NCBI GenBank assembly: GCA_009760855.2
Contig: WPIO01000064.1
Coordinates: 466,001 to 530,000 of the forward strand
From: Cristatella mucedo
Lineage: Eukaryota > Bryozoa > Phylactolaemata > Cristatellidae
Reading direction: 5' to 3'
DNA: 64,000 nucleotides
Shown here piece by piece: positions 1 through 9,869 of the stretch; within the stretch, counting starts at the first letter, position 1; every line of letters starts with the position of its first letter. The notes beneath the pieces are model-generated. The model was not told the DNA's origin. It saw only the letters and a list, made by a program, of their open reading frames with translations, and ran no database searches. A program made the translations under genes and the position numbers.

Positions 1-49
1 CACGACGTGCGCAGTTTTGTAATGCATGTGTCCGAAAGGAACAAATGAC

Positions 50-330
50 TCGGATAGAGCAAAGGCCGTGAGGAACAGTAAGGCTCATTGCTGGTTTTTA
101 ATGGTGCCAAATCTTATGAGAGATGATGCGATGTCAGTCGGTCGAGAGTTCCAAACTTTGGGAGCACAGTAAAGGAAGGCACAGTCTATAAGAGACTGAG
201 CCTAGCTCTGTGGCTGATTCAACTTCTGATATGTGAGAAATGAATCTCCTGTGATAGATTTGGTGAGCTTTTTAATTGGCGTAAGCCTGACAAGCTAATG
301 TATATGCCAAAATCAACCTCAAAGCTGCCA
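50..330 (-). mobile_element. LINE C-terminal remnant (weak)
   Basis: The complement resembles the C-terminal tail of the L2/CR1-like LINE proteins seen elsewhere in the window (a 'WNS' type motif near 150-165, antisense). It is heavily mutated with no open frame. Closest in style to the remnant at 50950-51370. Confidence 0.35.
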
Positions 331-439
331 TAAACACAACCGTTCAAAGGATTAAGTAGGATGTGCTGCTAAACATGTTACAAGGGAACTTTTGGTGGTA
401 TCGATCACCCGAGTTCGGATGACGTAGCTTGTGGTTGTA

Positions 440-740
440 TTTAATATATAATTCATGTGTATAGAGACGCAACGACAACTACTCTCCTACTGCCGGCTAT
501 GGCACATCCTTTTCAGCGGTCCTGAGCTGCTACTTCTATGCTACTCACTACCTCAACTGCTCTCCTGACTGTGCTATGCTTCCCACTTTCTCTTTGTTGC
601 GTGAGACGAAGTCTGTTGGCTACCGAATGCGTACCGAAAGCCTCTTAGGCTGTGAGTGTGCTATACAAAACTCTCCTGCGTAACACCCACGTGGTCTTTA
701 TGACTTTGTGGAGTTACAGACGGAGATACAAGATAAGAGA
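440..740 (+). mobile_element. LINE family B, 3' end fragment
   Basis: This is the 3' end of a second LINE family, called B here. It matches 3236-3620 on this strand and 22480-23150 and 56618-57250 on the other. Shared landmarks are a stretch coding for a protein tail like 'SFSAVL', the terminal segment TGCGTAACACCCACGTGG, and an end near ACGGAGATAC. Only the last ~300 bp are present, as expected of a 5'-truncated LINE insertion. Confidence 0.7.
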
Positions 741-872
741 ACTGAATCTCTATCCAGATGCTGCCCATGGCCCGTAGGGCTCCAGCCAGTGATCCCGGTC
801 GTAAAGGTCTGCACCTTGACCCTGGTCATTCAAGGCAAGCACTTTAACCGATAGGCCAAACCAGGGCGGCAT
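740..872 (-). mobile_element. tRNA-derived SINE fragment (family b)
   Basis: Reading the complement, the segment 835-870 has the A-box-like 'TGGTTTGGCCTATCGGTTAA' shape followed by a degenerate B-box region, then a tail with 'AGAGATTCAGTTCTCTTA'. This order matches the clearer copy at 1860-1990. Confidence 0.5.
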
Positions 873-1139
873 GGCTCATGGATATCGATGGTTCCAGGAT
901 CCTTTTTAAGTTAACTTCCAACTTTGCTTGATTAGGCTAGTTGTCTGCCCTTGCATTGTTGTCTGCCCTCGAAATGACCGACAGCTTTCCGGTGTCAATG
1001 AATTAAGATTGTTTTCCGATGTGCACGTAAGTCCGTGTGATGCTGTACAATGTTTGGCTTGCTTTTGATTAATGAATATTAAAACCCAATTTTCGGCATA
1101 TATTCATATATAATTCATATACATATGCAAGTATACGTT

Positions 1140-1170
1140 ATGTGTGTGTGTGTGTGTGTTTGTGTGTGTG
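1140..1170. repeat. (GT)n microsatellite
   Basis: Near-perfect run of TG dinucleotides with one TTT interruption. Confidence 0.95.
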
Positions 1171-1175
1171 CAAAC

Positions 1176-1840
1176 ATATGCGGTCGTCCCTTGCCATTTC
1201 CCCCTTCGACTTTCGCAGCTTCACTCTATCGCGGTTTTTTCAAATATTGTATTAATTAAAAAGTTCCTTCCTCCCCCTACACTTCGCTGATGCAGCCCAT
1301 GGATCAAGGCGTTATTCTTGCGTTTAAGGCCCTCTACACGAGAAACACCCTGCAGTACCTTGAGGAAAATTTCTTGCTGAAAGATTACTGGCGGCAGAAT
1401 ACCATCGCGTCCTGTCAGATGAACATCCAGGCCGCCTTGAATGATGTGAGACCGTGAAGGCCAGCTGGAAGAAGTTGTGGCTTGAAATTGTCGACGACTA
1501 CAGAGGATTCACCCCAGAGGATATAAGAAACTCGGCAGTGGATAAGGCAGTTAGGCTAGTCCGGATGCTGGGAGGGGAAGGTTTCGAGGATATGACCCGC
1601 GACGATGTGGATGAGCTGCTGGAGACGCATCCGGCTTCCTTAACTAGACGAGGATGATGGCGGAGCTAAATCTGCGTGAAAAGGATGGGGAAGAGCCGTT
1701 AAGGGCCTTTTAAAGCCGTTTTTCACGCTCTAACTACGAAAATATTCGATTAATAAATAAAGAATCCTACTTCGCGGAAATTCACCTATCGCGGTAGAGT
1801 CTGGAACGGATTAACCTCGATAAACGAGGGTCGACTGTAT
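1176..1840 (+). mobile_element. Tigger/pogo-type DNA transposon remnant with transposase C-terminus
   Basis: Frame 1293-1450 encodes QPMDQGVILAFKALYTRN and continues to ...QAALNDV. A second frame from 1455 to 1657 continues with SWKKLW and GGEGFEDM...DELLETH. These are hallmarks of the C-terminal DDE region of TIGD1/Tigger transposases (Tc1/mariner superfamily, pogo group). The two parts are in different frames, so the gene is broken near 1450, and the N-terminal half (DNA-binding and first catalytic residues) is missing. The right end, 1799-1838, ends in CGATAAACGAGGGTCGACTG next to TA, which resembles a Tigger terminal repeat. The left end near 1176-1235 has GTCGTCCCTTGCCATTTC, the matching subterminal style. 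An internally deleted, dead copy. Confidence 0.8.
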
Positions 1841-1859
1841 ATATAAATATATATATAAT

Positions 1860-1992
1860 TCGTTTATATAGCGCCCAAGAGAACTTAATCTCTATTCAGG
1901 CGCTTCACATATGTCTCGGGGCTCGAGACAACGACCTTGGTCAGACTTTGGTCGGGGCGAGCACCTTAACCGCTAGACCAAAACAGTTCGAC
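1860..1992 (-). mobile_element. tRNA-derived SINE with LINE-like tail (family b)
   Basis: On the complement the order is an A-box-like TGGTCTAGCGGTTAAGGTGC, a B-box-like GTCTCGAGCCCC, and a 3' tail AGAGATTAAGTTCTCTTGGG with GCGCC/GGCGC flanks. The tail is nearly the same as the 3' end of the LINE family A in this window (for example 14725-14775). The head is a tRNA-derived RNA polymerase III promoter, not a functional tRNA gene. Confidence 0.75.
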
Positions 1993-3235
1993 TGTATGCC
2001 GACATGTATGTATGCATATATATAGCATATGGGGTTGTGCACGAAAGTACGGATGTGTAAAAAACGAGCAGCCGCAGAAGGCTTCCCGTTCCACTTTCAT
2101 ACACTTACTAATTTCTGGTCCTTAAAAAGTCACCGGAATATCGTAGATAGCGGTTGAAAGTCGAATAAAATTAATTTTCTGTACCAAGGAATAGAATAAC
2201 CCCACTAGGACTTGGTTAAAGGCCATACAATTCTGGCTTTTACAAGACTTGGTGGGTCTTTAAACGGGGAGGATTGAACATTTTATGCAGGCTCTATGGA
2301 GACCAGTCTTGGAATAAACTGTCTCCAGAGAAGTGAAGTTCGAAATTTATTTACCTAGAGGCTCATGGTGATAATAACTCTGTGCAGGTCAATTTACAGA
2401 CGGTATGAGTAAAACGGTGAGATGTTGTAAAAGTCATGAACAAGATTCTTCTGTGTGAAAGCTGCTTCGAACTCAATCGTCACTTTATGGTGGCATAACC
2501 TGCTGACTGCGAAGCACGGCAGCTTAGTCAGTGCGGTAGGTGTCCCTTTTGGGGATGGAAATTGTAGCTCTTAAGGGAAATTTTCGGGAATGGAAAAAAC
2601 TGGTCCATAAATCGAATATTTTCGTAAGGATACCATTCAAAAGACAAACGTGTTAGCAATGAGATCGGAATTTCTGGCTATTTTCGCAAGAAAAATACAA
2701 TATACAAATACAAATAATACAAATACAAGAAAAGATTATTGTGCAAGTAATGTCTAGTTCGGAAGTAAACTGGAAGTTAACAAATTTACCGATTTGTGGA
2801 TTGAATATGAATTGTGTCCCACCTTGCAATACTTACCTAATTAAAATCAGAAATAAACTGCAGCAATATTGCACAGGCAGTTGAACTCACATTTCACGTT
2901 GATACCTTAAGTATTAGCCGAGCTATCGAATTTACAAGGCACATAGCTCCTCTGAAAGCTAAGATGTTTGAAAGTCAGAAGCTTTCGCATCAACAAGTTG
3001 CAATCATGAATCTCAATGCAACAAGGTTCAACAAGTTGGGGCACATGCCGCATACAATGCAGAGATCGGTAAATTTGTCTATTGTAGACGAGTGGCTTCA
3101 GATTTACTTCCGGGTTAGACAGTTTGATTAATCGTTTCCTTCACGCAGAAATCATCAAAACTTTAATTCCATTTCTGACACGCTGGTCTTTTGGCTGGTA
3201 ATTCAAATAAATATTCATTTTTGTACCAATTTTCT
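1993..3235. other. No recognisable feature
   Basis: AT-rich, no sustained open frame, no recognised gene or repeat end. Probably old repeat-derived or unique intergenic DNA. Confidence 0.5.
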
Positions 3236-3620
3236 CAGTTTTTTTCAAGACGTTTACCCTTAAGCCGAGGGCTTAAAGAAAGGACCGTTAGAGAAGCTTT
3301 TGGTCTGCAGGTCACAGACTGTATAACTCACTTCCGCAATTCTTACGCAACATCTACTCTCCTGCTGCCGACTATGATGCATCCTTTCCAGCTATACTGA
3401 GCTGGTTCTTCCATGCTACTCTCTATCTCAACTGCTCTCTTGATTCTGCTCTCAGCTACGTTTCTCACTTTCTCCTTGTTGCCTGAGATGAAGTGTGTGG
3501 GCTACCGAATGATAACTGAAAGCCACCGAGGCTGTGAGTGCGCTTTAAAAAAATTCTCCTGCGTAACACCCACATAGTCTTTGCGCCTTTGTGGAGTTCC
3601 AGACTGAGATATATACATAA
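3236..3620 (+). mobile_element. LINE family B, 3' end fragment
   Basis: Matches 440-740 and the complement of 22480-23150. It carries decayed coding for the LINE C-terminal tail (3270-3420) and the conserved 3' stretch TGCGTAACACCCACATAG, ending at 'GACTGAGATA'. More diverged than the copy at 22480. Confidence 0.65.
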
Positions 3621-3779
3621 AATATGACCTACACAGTTTGGCCAGGCTTATATGTCACAAAATGGTGAAGGGGCAAGGAATCCCACTCTTCGGGTCAATA
3701 ATATTAATAGTTCAGTTACTAACCTCATGGCAGAATCTCACGCCATCGTGGCGAAATTATCCGGATCGGAGGCCTACTC

Positions 3780-5300
3780 GTCTACCGAAAGGCCAGCCTG
3801 AGCGCCACAACGCCAGCTTTAGTGGTAGAAACGGCCACACTTGAGTCGTTCGCGGCCGAAATGTCCACGCTCCGCGGTTGTTGCACCAGGGACCGAATGT
3901 CCGATAACAGCCACGATTTATTCTCTACGCTTGCCCCGCGGCTTCTCTTTAGAGGTTGGCAGCTGTGAATGCAAGTACAGCAAAGAGCGCATCGCATATC
4001 GCTGTTTCGTGACTCAGCTGGGGACTGCGTGCTAACGATTGCTGGGTAACAGGTAGCACAGCTCTGCCTTCGTTTCTGAGCGCTGCTAGGAGAAGAGAGC
4101 TGCTCTTTGAGCTATGCCCAAGGCCGCATAGTCGAGCTACGAATTCGGCGGCTGCTCCCGGAGACGGGCCGACGGAAGTTGCATCCCAAGTGAGACATCC
4201 GGAAAGACCTGCAGCCACAGTAGACATACCTGCAAGGTAGTCTATGGCCGCCATAAAGCGAATATATGACGACTCAACTATTCAATCTGATGAAAAATGT
4301 CGTCTTACGCGGTGGAAACGCACGCCAACTAGGAGGTACGGTAGAAGGGCGCGTGCACGCGGCGACATGAGATACCAAGCAAAAGACCTAAGGTCATTCG
4401 CGACGTCGAAGGACACAGTCCTATTGCCTATTGCAGAGAAAAGGTGATCAGAAACACTCGGAACTAAGTATAACGGAAAATGATCTGGACAGAATAACAG
4501 CAACCGAGATTCAGGAACTACGTAAGAATAATCATGAACTTAGCAACCGCTAAACTATTTAGACTGTACGCCGCCATCGGAGCGGCCCGTGCACGGGCAA
4601 GCTGCGCCACGAGGGTAGGCTAATACATGTATTTGGCTCGGCTCACGGGATCCCAGCATTTTGTTTTAAATATTAATAAGATGGGCAGATGTTAGGTTAT
4701 TAAAAAAATTAACTTGCCGATGGTCGGTCAGGATGTGATCTATCACGTGACCGCAGCCATTTCCTGTAGTCCAGATTCCGTGAAAACGCACCCGTGAAAG
4801 GAAGTGAATTCAGCGGATTCAGAATAGCCGTTAACTTGTGGCAGTGGTGAGTAGACACGCAGCAAAACATCAGGCAGCGGCTAAACTGCTAGCGAGCTTA
4901 TTTTAGGCTGGCAAATTTAACTGGACCGGATATGTTTGCCGGAAGTTTTCGGCGCCATTGTTGCTGTGCTTTTTCTGTGCACGTTAGGACCATCTAGTTC
5001 CGCTTCCCGGGTCTTATATGGTTACGCCTTCGGAAGTATTGTATACTGGTGTCTAATTGATAGCGCCCACGGAGAACAGATGCTGTGCGAATTGTCTATG
5101 TCCTTGATTGCAACAGCGCCTTTTTGCAACTGAGAACCGAACCGTCTGCGCGCCTTTTTCAGCAATCGACCCGCGCAAATCTCGTTGTATCGAGACCCGC
5201 TTTCCCTAGTCAGGACTGCTTCGCGGTGTTGCTACAGGTCGAAACGTGAATAGGGAACTGAGCTTTGTGTATCAGCCTTACTGTTCCTGTTTTAGTTGAT
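3780..5300. promoter_or_regulatory. CpG-richer unique region, possible promoter of the GABPA gene
   Basis: This stretch is richer in CpG than its surroundings and is not recognised as a repeat. It contains CCGGAAGT at 4939-4946, the core ETS/GABP site, followed within 10 bp by GGCGCCATTGTT, which resembles a YY1 site. ETS plus YY1 sites are common in CpG-type housekeeping promoters. The first coding exon at 9740 begins at a splice acceptor, so an untranslated first exon must lie upstream; this is the best candidate, but no donor could be assigned. Short frames here (e.g. 4936-5133, 3949-4254) match nothing I recognise. Confidence 0.3.
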
Positions 5301-6719
5301 CTAAGGGGGTCAGTGCGTTACCACGCTGTGGGTAATGGTCATTGGCCCGCTTCCGCTAAGTCACCATACTCGTAAGCGCATTGCGAAGTCGTTCGACCCT
5401 AGTAATCGGGGGAGGGTTTAAATTAACGGTGAAGCTTTATTCTTTAGCGGCCGACCGTGATATCTGGGCTGTCTTAAACACCGAAGACTCAGTAAACATT
5501 TTAATGGGTTCGGGTATTCCAGCTCGGCTTTATTAGTGTTACGGCCATTGATTTGCAACTGCAGGAGACGCGCTTGAGGAGTTGCAGACGGCGTTAGTCA
5601 AGTGACAGCGTTCCTCGAAGCTTCCATTGGATGTTGTTGCATCGGGTTGGCTATATATAAGATGAGCAGCACCTGTTAGGCACCGTTTGTGGCCGATAGG
5701 CGCCCTCAGCAATTTGATATTTGGTGGATTCGATAGCCTGATAATGGCGGGCGTCATTAGGCCGTGCTGCTAGTTCCAACGAAGATGCAAGCATGCAGTT
5801 CGTGTACTTGTGACGTTAAATACCACCCCGCTTGGTTTGTCTTTAGCTAACAACCGAGTACTGCATACATCATATGGAGCCAGAATGTGCTGCTCGTTTT
5901 GGCAACGTCAGTGTTCAGGCTCATGTTTAGAAAGATGAGCATGACGTATTGCTTGTTCCTCCCCCACTTGCAAACTTCCCAGTTACCTACTTGTCTAGGA
6001 TAATATAGTGGCATGTACAAAGTCATGTCACCAAGCAAATTATGTGAGCCGATATCACAGGCCGACACACCTTATGGCAATTCCGACATGTCATGGGTGA
6101 GCTGCGCCGAGTAGGAAGTATAAGTTACACTGGCGATCTAGGATTCGTAGGCAGCTCTATGAGCTCACATGAGTGCTTCAGCACGCGGCTGACTCGGTGA
6201 TTGCCAAGTTGAAATTTTTGTTGAAGTTGCTACTTCAAGAATGTGGAGCATTCTACGTGTGAGGAATTAGCTCTGTAGATTGGGTCTTTATGGTATTGCA
6301 CACCATGCTCATCACCATTATGTAGCATGTGGTTGCTGGTGTCAGGCAGCATAAATATTAGGTCCAAATAGTACTGGCTTATACTTCGAGTAACCTTGAT
6401 GGTGCATACTATATTTTAGATATTTCATGACATGCACACCTTGCGAGCAATCGCATTAGTTTGAATTGGCATGGAATCATACGAGATTGACTACTATGTT
6501 GGCTAATGCTATTTATATAGCATCGCCCCATTGCCCTTATCTGTCCTAGTCTGGAAAAGTTCTTCAGGAGGTTGCTGGAGATGGCATTATGCTGAATCGT
6601 ATAGGTTTGCTGCCATTGGCCTGCATCTCTGAACTGCATATAAGGAAAAATGTAACTGAATCCGGCTGAATTTATAAATCCCCTTACCTCCCAAAGGGAT
6701 ATTGTAGGTCATCAATCTT
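5300..6719. other. No recognisable feature
   Basis: Mixed-composition DNA with short unrelated frames only. Probably part of a 5' untranslated intron or intergenic. Confidence 0.4.
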
Positions 6720-7145
6720 ATGGTGATCTGGGTCTTCAGATCATATGAAACCAAAATCTGGAACTCACTTCCAACTTTGGTCACTACATGCAACGACTTT
6801 AGCTTTCAGCTTAAGAGACACCTGTTCCTGCAAGCTTTCCCCCTCACCCCCACTGAGCTTATCTTTTTTGTTCCTGAGTGTTTTGTGTACTTACCTGTGC
6901 ACTATTAGTGCATGCTACTAACCAGAGGGTCCATTGACCGATGGTCCTAAATGTCTTCTTGACTGGTTCAGCATGCTGGTATAAGCAGAATGCTTGCTTT
7001 TGCATGCTTGTCTTAGCATGATACTATGTTTCTCGACCGGAGGATTTCGTCTTTAACCCTTGGTTATTGATTTTTCTGCAGCATATTAGAAAAAGCCAAT
7101 GTAATATGCCTAAGTTCTCCTTGGGTACTATGCAAAACGATTTCT
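6720..7145 (+). mobile_element. Old LINE 3' remnant
   Basis: Frame 6720-6908 reads KIWNSLPTL...FQLKRHLFLQAF, the typical C-terminal tail of L2/CR1-like LINE proteins (compare AWNSLPT...[10 protein letters not shown] at 14450-14540). It is followed at 7080-7145 by a degenerate GCCTAAGTTCTCCTTGGGTA tail, the LINE 3' terminal hairpin region. Confidence 0.65.
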
Positions 7146-8690
7146 TGTATTCCATGAGTGATTAGCTCATAGACTGTATTTGTAATGTTTGACAATCGGG
7201 TAGCAAACACAGCTAGATATGTGCTGTTGAGCCCTAGTAAAAGCCAAACTCCTTGATAAGTGTATGCTAATACCTGGCGTTAGGTAGGCTTCTTATTGAG
7301 ACATCTTTGCTCCGAATGATCTGTTTCACATGAAGTGTATCTTTTTTTAAGTAGATGGCTGGCTTATAAGTGAGTAGAATTTATTGCTGATTACCCAGAT
7401 ATGACAGCAGGCTTCAGACTAGGCGTAGATAGATTTTAAGCTATAAGAGCTATTTCTGGGTCAGTGTTCAAGTGGACTGTGATGATGCCTATTCTTTGTT
7501 CTCTTCTTCCTGAAGATAACTTTGTTGCCTGACTGACCTAACTAACCCTTCTCAAGAACGTGTAATGGAGATATGAGCTGGCATATGCTATGCTAATATG
7601 GCATGTTGCTCTAGTTACAGATAACTAAATGCTTGATTGTATCATAAAAGCCAACTGATCTTCAGGCTCGTGTTTATTGCTCTGCTAGATTATAGCCTGG
7701 GCAGTATACCTGCATGTGAGAGGCAGGAATAATTGCACCATAACAGTTGTGCAGTTTTTGGTGAGTGCAGGGCAGGTCGTAGCAGTTTATGATAGTATAG
7801 CAAAATATTTATGAACTAGATCACAAGCGGTTTGTGTGCTTCTTTGTATGCTAAATAGAGTACTGGTGTGTTCGTGCGTGCGCTTGTATGTATCTTATTC
7901 TCGGGTAATGCGAGTGTGATTGGAGTTTAAGGTAACCAGTACCTCAGATACATTTCATACCTAATTTAGGTCTGTTGAGCTCCACACAGGAGTCCTTGGG
8001 CACATTCTCTCTCTCTCTCTCTCTCTCTTTTCTTGACATATATATCGAAGCAGTTTATCGATAAGTTTTAAGAAAGTTTGAAAAGCAACAGGTTGATTTG
8101 TAAGACTTTTTGTTATTGCTACTCTGCTTTCCTTTGAGCTCGGCTCAGCCAGCATAGGTTTTGTATGTAATGTCTGTTATAGATAAATTAGATTGATAGT
8201 CCTGCTCTAGAGTATTTGGGTTTATCATGCAGCCTTCAGGGCAAATTAGACAGGCGTGTGTACTGTCTCAAAATGAGAGATATATGTACAGCAGTGGCCA
8301 TAAGTTTTCTCGCACAGTAGAGTTGGCATTTTCGAGGGTTTTTCGGAAAATGGAAGATAACTATGGCCATCAAGCATGCAGGCAGCAGGAAGGAAGTAGT
8401 TGTTCAAGCTAAATCCCAGGTAACTTGTAATTCTGTAACCTCTGTCAAGAAATAACCTGGGTAATGAGGTAACTGTCGTTGATAAAAATGTGACATAAAG
8501 CCCGGTTTCAAACCCCAATAAGGAAGCAGTCGATATTGTGGACCAGTGACTGAATATATATAGTGGTGGGGTTCTGAGGCTGTTGTAGTTCTACTACCGG
8601 AAGCTGTAGTCTTATTTGTACTTCTGGTTTGCCGTTCTAGATATTTCGATGCTTTGAATGTTGCACAGATTGCTATGTTAATATGCTTTG
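7146..8690. other. No recognisable feature apart from a microsatellite
   Basis: AT-rich, likely intronic upstream of the first GABPA coding exon. No supported gene. Confidence 0.4.
8006..8028. repeat. (CT)n microsatellite
   Basis: About eleven CT repeats. Confidence 0.9.
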
Positions 8691-8699
8691 GTTAGAATT

Positions 8700-8870
8700 T
8701 TGTCTTTAGGCAGATATGTTTGACCCAGGGGTTAAAGTGCTTGCCTTTGATGACCCAGGTCAAGGTGCTCACCTTTGACAACCGAGGTCGTTGGCCCGAT
8801 CCCTGAGTATACCTGAAGTGCCTGGATAGATTTTGTTCTCTTAGAGCTCTTAAGAATTACATTATATGTA
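8700..8870 (+). mobile_element. Degenerate tRNA-derived SINE (family b)
   Basis: Two successive A-box-like blocks (8710-8745, 8760-8785), a degenerate B-box (GTTGGCCCGATCCC), then 'GCCTGGATAGATTTTGTTCTCTTAGAG', the LINE-like tail of family b written here in two overlapping parts. The doubled head may be a tandem or partial duplication. Confidence 0.5.
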
Positions 8871-9549
8871 TTATATTACCACTCCGGTCTATGTGGTGGA
8901 ATTTTCCTAGGGCACTAAAATTAGGCCTCGTAAGTAACGTGCCTGAATGCCCAGCAAGTCAATTTAAGATAGTGCTAAACAAATTCTGATGGAAAGAATC
9001 TAGTCTTATTGCTCATATTGTTTTTGTGGACTTCTAGCCACTCCACCGAAGCCTAGCTTGCAAGTTAATCTAGGAACAGCAAGGCTTGTGCTGAGAGATG
9101 AGATTGCTCTTTAGTAGTTTTACTAGTGTATTCTAAAAATTTAAAAATGAAAGGGGTATTAGATTCTGCATAACATCCTAGACATAGCATTGTCAAGAAC
9201 ATCGAGCATGAGCATCGGAGATAACAAAGTCATCCTCAAAACTCGGCCAGCATTGATGACTTGTGTGTTTCTTTCTCCCTGATATACCTTGTGGCAATCA
9301 TTGGTCTAGAATAATTGATCCAGCTTGCCCAATCGTGTAGACTATACCTAGGCTTTTTTGGCCGAACTAGTAAGTTTTTCTAGATATTAGTTATATATTG
9401 CATGTTGATATTGGTTTTAGTTCTAGTGAGACGTTGTTCTCTATTGTGTGTTGGATGGACATGTTGGCCTTAGCTTTTGCAAAATCCACCGTAAATCAAA
9501 TTATCAGGTGCAGCAAACTGGCCTAGAATGTCTATAATGCCTATAATGC

Positions 9550-9668
9550 CTCTGTGTCCTAGCCTAGGCATGAGTTGCTTGCTCTTCATGACCCAGGTCG
9601 TAGGTTCGAGTACTGAAGTGGGTGATCAATTATTGCTCACTGCAAGCACTCTTCTGCAAATGTATGCA
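9550..9668 (+). mobile_element. tRNA-derived SINE (family a)
   Basis: CCTAGCCTAGGCATGAGTTG...CGACC-like head, B-box GTAGGTTCGAGTACTG at about 9599-9614, then the family-a body TTATTGCTCACTGCAAGC shared with 19160-19315 and, on the complement, with 19625-19800 and 45295-45470. Confidence 0.65.
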
Positions 9669-9741
9669 TGAGGCTGTTCAATCATCTATGATCTATTATT
9701 TGTAGTGCTGCTTCATGTTAGATGTAACGTTTATTGTAGGA

Positions 9742-9869
9742 ATGGCAAAGCGTATTAGTGACTCAAAGTGTGATAAGCTTCTGGAGGATGACGAAGAAGA
9801 ACTAGAGATAAAGCGTGTTAAAGAAGAAGCAGCTGACAATATAGTCGAAGAGGCAGTGGAGCAGACAAG
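9742..9869 (+). CDS. GABPA: GABPA exon A (start exon)
   Basis: Acceptor TTTATTGTAG ends at 9739, two untranslated bases, then ATG. Codes for a short acidic region beginning [17 protein letters not shown]. Donor GTAGGT at 9870; ends in phase 2. The human protein also begins with an acidic lead of similar style. Absent from the second copy of the locus. Confidence 0.85.

Noticed and set aside
4936-5133. Frame with hydrophobic start (MPEVFGAIVAVLFLCTLG) as a secreted peptide gene
   Set aside because: It opens inside the candidate promoter, has no other support, no splice context and no recognisable homologue.
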